Shown here in pieces: positions 58,605-64,000 of a DNA stretch of 64,000 nt; the first letter of the stretch is position 1, and each line of letters opens with the position of its first letter. The position numbers were made by a program, and so were the translations under genes. Below the pieces are notes generated by a model. That model saw only the letters and a program-made list of their open reading frames with translations. It had not been told where the DNA came from and made no database searches. Origin of the DNA: Deroplatys truncata (taxonomy: Eukaryota; Arthropoda; Insecta; Mantodea; Mantidae); NCBI GenBank assembly GCA_030765065.1, contig CM060987.1, forward strand, positions 77,243,833 through 77,307,832, read 5' to 3'.

Positions 58605-59467
58605 CGAGGGATGATCAACAAAGACTGAGACTGATTTTTTCCTGTAGCTTCCGTGATAGTTTCGTATCTGTAACATAAATATTTGAAAAGAGCGGGTTTT
58701 TATGTATAATGTTGGTAGGCGGCAGCACTCTCGTATTGATAGGTTGGTAGTAATGCTTTATTTTGTAGACCCTACGTGCATTTCGCATCCAGACAATGGA
58801 GGTGATGCACTTTTTAAATCGATTATCACCGGCTGCATCATTATGATCCTGAAGGAAAACAAGCCAGCACAGTTTGGAAATCGCCAGGTTCTCCAACACC
58901 AAAAAGGCAAAAGTTGTTCCATCTGCAGTGAAAGTGATGGTGATCACATTTTTTACTGTAATGGAATGATTTACCAGCATGCAGTTCCCGCTCACACTAC
59001 TGTTACAGCAGCATACTACACGTCAGTATTGGCTACACTGAGGAAGCACATTACAAAGAAACGACCAGAGTTTCTCGGACTGGGTGGCGACTTCATCATG
59101 ACAATGCACGGCCTCACGTCGCAAATCAAGTCGTGCAGTTTCTGGCTCGATTCAACATTACCTGTGTATCACATCCACCTTATAGCCCCGATCTTGCACA
59201 CTGTGACTTTTTTTTATTCCCATCACTAAAGGCAAAGCTTAGGGGTATTCGATTTGAGAACTCTGAAGCAGTGCTCAAGAAAAGTGAGGCGATTCTCAAG
59301 GACCTGACCAAGAATGGTCTGCAGCACGTGTTCAAGGACTGGCAGAGACGCTATAAAAATGCATTGGAGTAGGAGGGGACTACTTTGAAAAAGATCATGT
59401 AAACATTGAATTGGAGTAATAAACATCTGTGAAAAAAAATCAGTCTCTATTTGTTGATCAGCCCTCG
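58605..59467 (+). mobile_element. mariner element M2, copy b (863 bp), in copia
   Basis: The ends CGAGGGATGATCAACAAAG and (right, minus strand) CGAGGGCTGATCAACAAAT are bordered by TA at 58603-58604 and 59468-59469. It splits copia between NQNSDKKNYVKVS of gag and the segment leading to the protease. It shares structure, including the missing N-terminal coding part, with copy a at 16124-17001. Confidence 0.92.
58790..59404 (+). pseudogene. mariner transposase, catalytic part, first Asp deleted
   Basis: The frame matches copy a, but a 13-base deletion after ATTATCACCGG removes the GDESW block with the first catalytic Asp and shifts the frame. YQHAVPAHTTVTAAYYTS, RLHHDNARPHVANQV (second Asp) and PPYSPDLAHCDFF (third Asp) follow with one more shift. 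The C-terminus SLKAKLRGIRFENSEAVLK and NGLQHVFKDWQRRYK remains. Because the first Asp is gone, this copy cannot be catalytic, while copy a retains all three. Confidence 0.88.
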
Positions 59468-60358
59468 TACTTACTTTGACATAGTTTTTCTTATCAGAAT
59501 TTTGGTTTAGATTAGTCTTAGAACTATAATGATTTGGATATTGGTGCCTAATGTGTCCTTTCTTACAGTAATGACAATATTTCTGAAAGAATTAGGTTTT
59601 GAGCTTTTATTCGCACGCAAGTCAGACCTATGAGCTGCTAGCGCAGATGCACTCTCGCTACACAAGGTGAACAGTCTCAAGTCCCATAATGAGTGGTTTA
59701 TACTCATAGACAATCCTCAGAGTAACATGCTCTTTTTTGTCATTCACATGCTCGATGTCCCCCATTTGCTGAACTAATGACATTACACCATTTACATATT
59801 CTGCCGTGAAGAAATATCTTCTAATTTAATCCTTTAATAATCTTCTCAAAAGATTTAAACATCTCATTAAACTTCTTTTCTAAAATGCATTTTGAAAGTT
59901 TTCCCAGGCTTCTCTTGATATTTTAGCGTCACGAACACGAGGAAAACAGCAGGGCAATACATTTAAATAAATTTAAGCCAAAGCTTGTGGACCTCTTTTT
60001 ATATCCTTTACGTCACTTGTGACACAATCCCATAAGCCATCAACGACCAAAGCCATTTACATCGTTAATTTCCAATTATTATAATTGGATGCACCTTCCA
60101 ATCGTTGTATAACATTGCTGCTCCCTACTATGTTTATAATGGGCATCGTGGAGGTTGTAGTCGTCATATTAGAAGTAGTTGCCGTATTTTCAGCAGTTGT
60201 AGTCATTTTAGACTGTTATCAAACAATTACTTGCTTGAAATAAAGACTAAATCTTTAGGTACATACCATTATCGGCTAACCTATACACGTGTAAATTAAT
60301 CGCCACTGCATACAAACTCCGTTGCAAACTTTATAACCACTAACCATTAATTACGGCT

Positions 60359-60372
60359 GTGGGACCATAACC
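60359..60372 (-). other. copia R2 primer-binding site
   Basis: On the minus strand GGTTATGGTCCCAC follows the ACA end of the 5' LTR. This resembles the GGTTATGGGCCCAG primer site of Drosophila copia, which pairs with an internal part of initiator tRNA-Met. Confidence 0.78.
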
Positions 60373-61395
60373 TGTTGGACAGAGCGAAAGAAAACACTAG
60401 TTTCAAACATAATCTGTTTATATCGTAAGAAAATGATAACAAAAGAAATCTGATGTTTTGCATCCACACAACTTTTCCTACTCTCTACCTTTATTAGTGG
60501 GTATACAAGCTATTCTTAGCAAAGCTTATTTTTCTATCTATTACATTTTAATCAAAATAAACCTTTACAAAAATAGTTAAATTACACATTTCGTTATAGA
60601 TACAAAAAGAACAGCGGTAGTCAAATTTTTAAGAACTGGAAGCGATATGCTGGTCTTAAAATTTAAACTTCAATTTTTATAGCGAAAAACAACTGAAAAT
60701 CGTTGGGACTTAAAAAGAATGACAAGTATTGAACAATTCGAACCTTTAATAATGGATATCTCAGAAGCGGTTTATACCACAAAAAACACATATTTTAAAT
60801 AAATTGTGTGTTTCAAAGAGATCTACATTTTATGTGTGGCACGTTTTCGTCTATCGCTTAACGTTTACCAGTTATACAAGACTATACAAAATTCCTTCCG
60901 AATGAAGTGGACTTCCTAGAATATATCCAGAAAATTCAAGATATACATTTTATTTGTCACGCAAATATCTTTAATATCTGGTATTTTCATCAAAAGCGTT
61001 AGAGGCATTTTTGGAAAATCAAAATTTTTGAAATGTGTTTCATGTAAAGGGTAGTTGGGGGTGGGGGGTTTTCTTGAAAATCTTCCTGTAACATCCTTGG
61101 AAGATACCGAACTCAAATACCAAGTTTGATATTTACCCGACTTCGTTTTTGACTATGCTATTCAGACACACGGACGATTCCAAAATTGCTTTATTTGGAT
61201 TCAGGGAGACTCAAAATCTCGGTATCTAATTTTTAGGTGGAATGCAATAGCTTCTCTTCCTACTAGGCACGTGCGTGATAGAGAGAGTAAAAAAGAGAGA
61301 GAATAGGAAGTGCACAGAATACTAAGAGCAATAAGCTTACAGCATGTAAAATATAAAGATGTTTGATTACAATTAAGCATGTCATATCCTTAACA
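60373..61395 (-). repeat. copia R2 5' LTR, split by family A
   Basis: The outer parts match the 3' LTR: TGTTGGACAGAGCGAAAGAA at 60373-60392, and from about 61300 AATAGGAAGTGCACAGAATA to CATATCCTTAACA at 61395. Between them lie about 56 bases absent from the other LTR and the family A copy 60449-61294. Confidence 0.85.
60449..61294 (+). repeat. family A repeat, complete copy in the copia LTR
   Basis: It starts TCTGATGTTTTGCATCC after AAAGAAA and ends GATAGAGAGAGTAAAAA. All main blocks are present (AAAATTCCTTCCGAATGAAG, TTGGGGGTGGGG); the microsatellite is short (61165-61172). Diverged subfamily. Confidence 0.9.
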
Positions 61396-62784
61396 ACTGA
61401 TTTATTTAAACTAAGTTATATTTCATATAAGACATTAAAGTTTGCAACTAATATTTTAAAAGGTTGTATCCGGTGAGGCGTGCAGTTATTTTCGAGTTTT
61501 CCAAATAGCATGACAAAGCCACCTCGCTCTTTTTTCTTACAATTATCTGAATAAAGTATGTTTTTCAGCAATCTGATTGACTTTACTTACAGAAATGCTG
61601 TGGGTGCTTCGTTAGAAGCACCACAGGTATGCCTTATTTAAGGACGTCTTGTTTGAAGGGCGAGCGCGCTCGCGAGTGCACGTGTGTGTTAGGTGCGCGC
61701 GTCGCTACTACTCTTCTAAGTATACTTTCAGAACTTGAATGATGGCAACATCTGCATTAGTGAGGCCGGTCACATTACATAGTCTCTGAGTGCGCATATC
61801 CAATAAATTGTAGCGCCTTTTATGTATTATAAATTCAAATAATAATCGAAGCTATCCTAAACAAATAACTTTCTTCCTTTTAACTAAGGATACGATGTAT
61901 GTGTTCATTCTGACTTTAGTAGATCTGAAGTACTGATGGATAGTTTAAAATAAATGTGTTGAAATGACAACCCTGGTCAAGTTACATCGGAACGTTTATT
62001 TAATCCTTTGCCTCCCAGACTTTGCAGACCCTCGTATCCGTGGTCGTTGGAGTGTATGGCTTTGGTGCTCCACGAAGCTGAGGGTCGGGGATTCGAGTGA
62101 CGCTATGGGCATGAATGTTAGTGTGTGTGTGTTTTTTATGTGTAATTGCGTAATATACGGTAACAGTAAAACACAGAAATGATAAACTGGGTAAACAAGG
62201 GAACTTAGAAAAGAAAGACTACATTGGAAGTGAAAACGACCAAGTACATAGATAAAGAAAGTAACTGTGGAGGGAGTCAGTCAATAGCAAATAAAAAGAA
62301 ACCGTGGAGATGAGGGAATCTAGGACCATGTTTTTGCATGAAGCTTCTCTTAGGTTCTTTATTGAACATTTTCAATTTGAATTGTATGTATTTCAGACAT
62401 TTTTGTGGTTAGTGATAATTACTAGTTAGGCATTATATGTTTTAGACGTAGTGATCGCGAATGCCTAGAATATATTTTGGACCATGAAGACATCCCTAGC
62501 ACATTCTATATAATTCTTAGCATGCGTTCTCCAGTGTTTTGAAGCTATATTTCTAAATTTTCTCACTTTGCGTCCTTAATACACATCCTTCTCTTCAGTA
62601 TTCTACTTACAGTACAATCTTAATAATATTTAAGTTGCACAATCATAGTGCTTACAGAGTGATGACATTTTGTAATGCTGGTACCTTTCACTAATGTTTT
62701 CTTCATGTGCTAATTCTTGGAACTTTCATTTGCCATTTTCTCATTTTGTATTTCTACCTCCTCTATTGTTTACATCTTATTTCA
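61396..62784. other. unassigned stretch
   Basis: A 10-bp stem with a four-base loop (GTGCTTCGTTAGAAGCAC) lies at about 61603-61622, and a GC-rich, CpG-containing patch at 61655-61710. No gene recognised. Confidence 0.4.
62030..62175 (+). mobile_element. possible SINE remnant (S6-like)
   Basis: GAGGGTCGGGGATTCGAGTG could be a damaged B box, followed by GGGCATGAATGTTAGTGTGT and a GTGT tract, a layout like the tail of the element at 42445-42625. Confidence 0.3.
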
Positions 62785-63290
62785 CTAAAAATTCCATACC
62801 GATATTTCTCTATAAAATATGCGTTTTGAAGTCCCTCGAAGCCATTACAGTATTTTTAGAAAAGGTTCACGAACATTGTAGTGCCCTATGTGTCTGTCTC
62901 TCTTTCTATCTGTATGAACAGCATCGCTCAACAACGTATTCAATCTTCTCTAAACCGGAGTTTTCTTCTCAAAAAGTCACCTTACCTATTATTTTGGAAA
63001 CGTTCTGAATTAGTGTGACATGGATCGGAATCTGAAAATGTAAGGCGAAGATTTCCACTAATTCGCCTTCATCATAAATCATACTTGCATGGAAAAAGAT
63101 TAAGTTTTTATTTTCTAAAATATGTCTCTAGCCGTTTTGTTCAACACGTTATGTTTGAGATACATAATGAGATATATTACGAATACAATTTTACCTCTTG
63201 AACTTTCTATGAATAGCCCTTAAGTCGTCTCCATTCTTATTTAATATCTATATAACTGGGAAGCCATCGTAGATAGACAAAAGCTTAGCA
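62785..63290 (-). repeat. family A repeat, old diverged copy
   Basis: The minus-strand match includes CCGATATTTCTCTATAAAAT, the GTGTCTGTCTCT tract, AACAGCATCGCTCA, GTTTGAGATACATAATGAG and AGCCATCGTAGATAGAC. Much of the family is eroded. It cuts off the LINE that follows. Confidence 0.6.
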
Positions 63291-64000
63291 CCAGAGAAAA
63301 GCGAAGGTTGGTTGTGGGGAGATGCCATAGAAGTATATCCGCTGTGAGTCGATTTGTATGGGTTTTAGGGGATTTTAAAATTAATTTCTTTGCAGCATTC
63401 AGCAATTCTAGTGAGAAAAGGTTTGATCCGGCGTTGATGAAGAACTTCATGGTGTATGGATAAGATAAATGTAGCGATACATTGCAGAAGTTGGGTTTGA
63501 AGCTGTCTTAATGGCATACGATAGACTCAAAGTCTTCCTGCGAGTACAGAGCGGTAGTTCTGCTTGTATCTCACCACTGGACTAGTAACGTAAGCACCAA
63601 GAATTATTCTTAGAGCGACAAATTTCAGTTCTTTCCAACATTTTAGAGTTGTAGGAGATGAGAGGCATAAACGATAACTGCGTAGTCCAGTCTGGATTTA
63701 ATAACTGCTTTGTAAGTGTTTAGAAGTACATAGTAATCGACACCCAACCCAAAGCCATAAGCTTATTAAGACATTTTATGCAACCACTCTAGATTTTTCA
63801 AGTGTGGGACCCATGAAAATTTATTGTCAAAAGTAAGTCCAAGTATTTTCACATTTTGGTCACAGTGAAGCTTCTTTTCATTTAAGAATAGCTCTAAGTC
63901 TATTGGTCTAGACATCTTCCTATAGAAAGTGATACATTCTGTCTTAGAGGTATTAGGACACCTTCATGTTGACCATTGCTGAAGTTGATGAAGGCAATTT
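63291..64000 (-). pseudogene. Jockey-like LINE reverse transcriptase, C-terminal part, partial at window edge
   Basis: On the minus strand, entering from beyond the window, the reading gives KILGLTFDNKFSWVPHLKNL (family: FLGLxFDxKLTWxxHI), then VLLNTYKAVIKSRLDYAVIV, a frameshift, ALRIILGAYVTSPV (family: ALRLALGAFRTSPV), and the post-RT linker down to 63291. This is the reverse-transcriptase thumb and connection of the Jockey clade. Stops and shifts show it is dead. It is in the same orientation as the LINE at 24.3-25.1 kb and may belong to the same family, but the two pieces do not overlap. Confidence 0.82.

Larger units (their letters stand above)
55200..60206 (-). pseudogene. copia gag-pol polyprotein, disrupted
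   Basis: Read on the minus strand from the ATG at 60206, gag shows QRLEGASNYNNWKLTM (the UBN2/gag opening) and a one-residue-short zinc knuckle CHYCKKGH near 59575. Protease has WLLDSGRSAHM at 58481-58515 (DSGR in place of DSGA/DSGC). The GAG-pre-integrase block WHRRLGHLSLKGMNLL is near 58050. Reverse transcriptase opens with CKWVYKVKKDTDGDLDKFKA (about 56800) and keeps ALYFDDFLT (YxDD) at about 56365-56385 and a VTHCLGMKI block. RNase H keeps GGCAVSWDSRKQRTVAL near 55580-55620. Stops and shifts occur throughout, so no polyprotein can be made. Confidence 0.88.
55073..61395 (-). mobile_element. Ty1/copia retrotransposon R2 with nested insertions
   Basis: A minus-strand LTR element: 3' LTR 55073-55185, polypurine tract, pol and gag read leftward from 60206, primer-binding site 60359-60372, and 5' LTR 60373-61395. 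The protein order gag, protease, integrase, reverse transcriptase, RNase H defines the Ty1/copia class. It spans 6.3 kb because it contains an S3 SINE (55689-55930), a mariner (58605-59467) and a family A copy (60449-61294). About 4.4 kb of copia remains. Flanking bases GCTGT and ACTGA share only CTG, so a target duplication is at best eroded. Confidence 0.9.

Noticed and set aside
58702-59229. 175-codon frame taken as one long protein
   Set aside because: Most of it is mariner 5' sequence and out-of-frame transposase; the family motifs lie in other frames in part.

Overview
The window reads as AT-rich euthymic-type insect DNA made almost entirely of transposable elements. Every recognisable coding stretch belongs to, or most resembles, a mobile-element protein, and most carry stops or frameshifts. 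No intact host gene, rRNA or canonical tRNA could be supported. Five mariner-lineage elements, Jockey-like LINEs, a Ty1/copia element with the animal copia-type primer site and several tRNA-derived SINE families fit a large, repeat-rich insect genome, perhaps a polyneopteran. The order-level guess is weak.

Layout. 0-10 kb: a SINE with perfect 13-bp target duplications, a Tc1-like transposase remnant, an integrase C-terminal remnant, two inverted LTR-like repeats 3.7 kb apart, and a second transposase remnant. 10-20 kb: two long CpG-rich SINEs in direct order, then three mariners with TA target sites. 19.6-23.7 kb: an LTR retrotransposon on the minus strand, with terminal direct repeats and polypurine tract but no recognisable gag-pol. 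24-29 kb: a LINE RNase H 3' end, a full-length copy of repeat family A, and both genes of a PIF/Harbinger element as remnants. 32-39.6 kb: a dense cluster of family A (tandem and head-to-head copies), directly followed by a decayed THAP-domain gene. 44-48.5 kb: a family A copy broken by a mariner (itself broken by a SINE) and by a second family A copy. 51-53.5 kb: two more family A copies. 55.1-61.4 kb: a Ty1/copia element on the minus strand with 113-bp LTRs, broken by a SINE, a mariner and a family A copy. 62.8-64 kb: another family A copy and a LINE reverse-transcriptase remnant.

The most notable component is family A: about 20 copies or pieces, roughly 0.85-0.9 kb when complete and about 11-12 kb in total. 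It has no protein, a 5' end TCTGATGTGTTACAC, an internal AC/GT microsatellite, and a subterminal 12-bp inverted repeat (ACTTTCTCTACT near the 5' end, AGTAGAGAAAGT near the 3' end) just after a small 3' hairpin. One copy sits inside another and shows an empty site between an A-run and a T. These traits suggest a non-autonomous Helitron/Helentron-type (HINE-like) family, but that class is an inference.

The elements do not form a pathway. What they record is an order of insertion: SINE into mariner into family A; family A into family A; and mariner, SINE and family A into copia.
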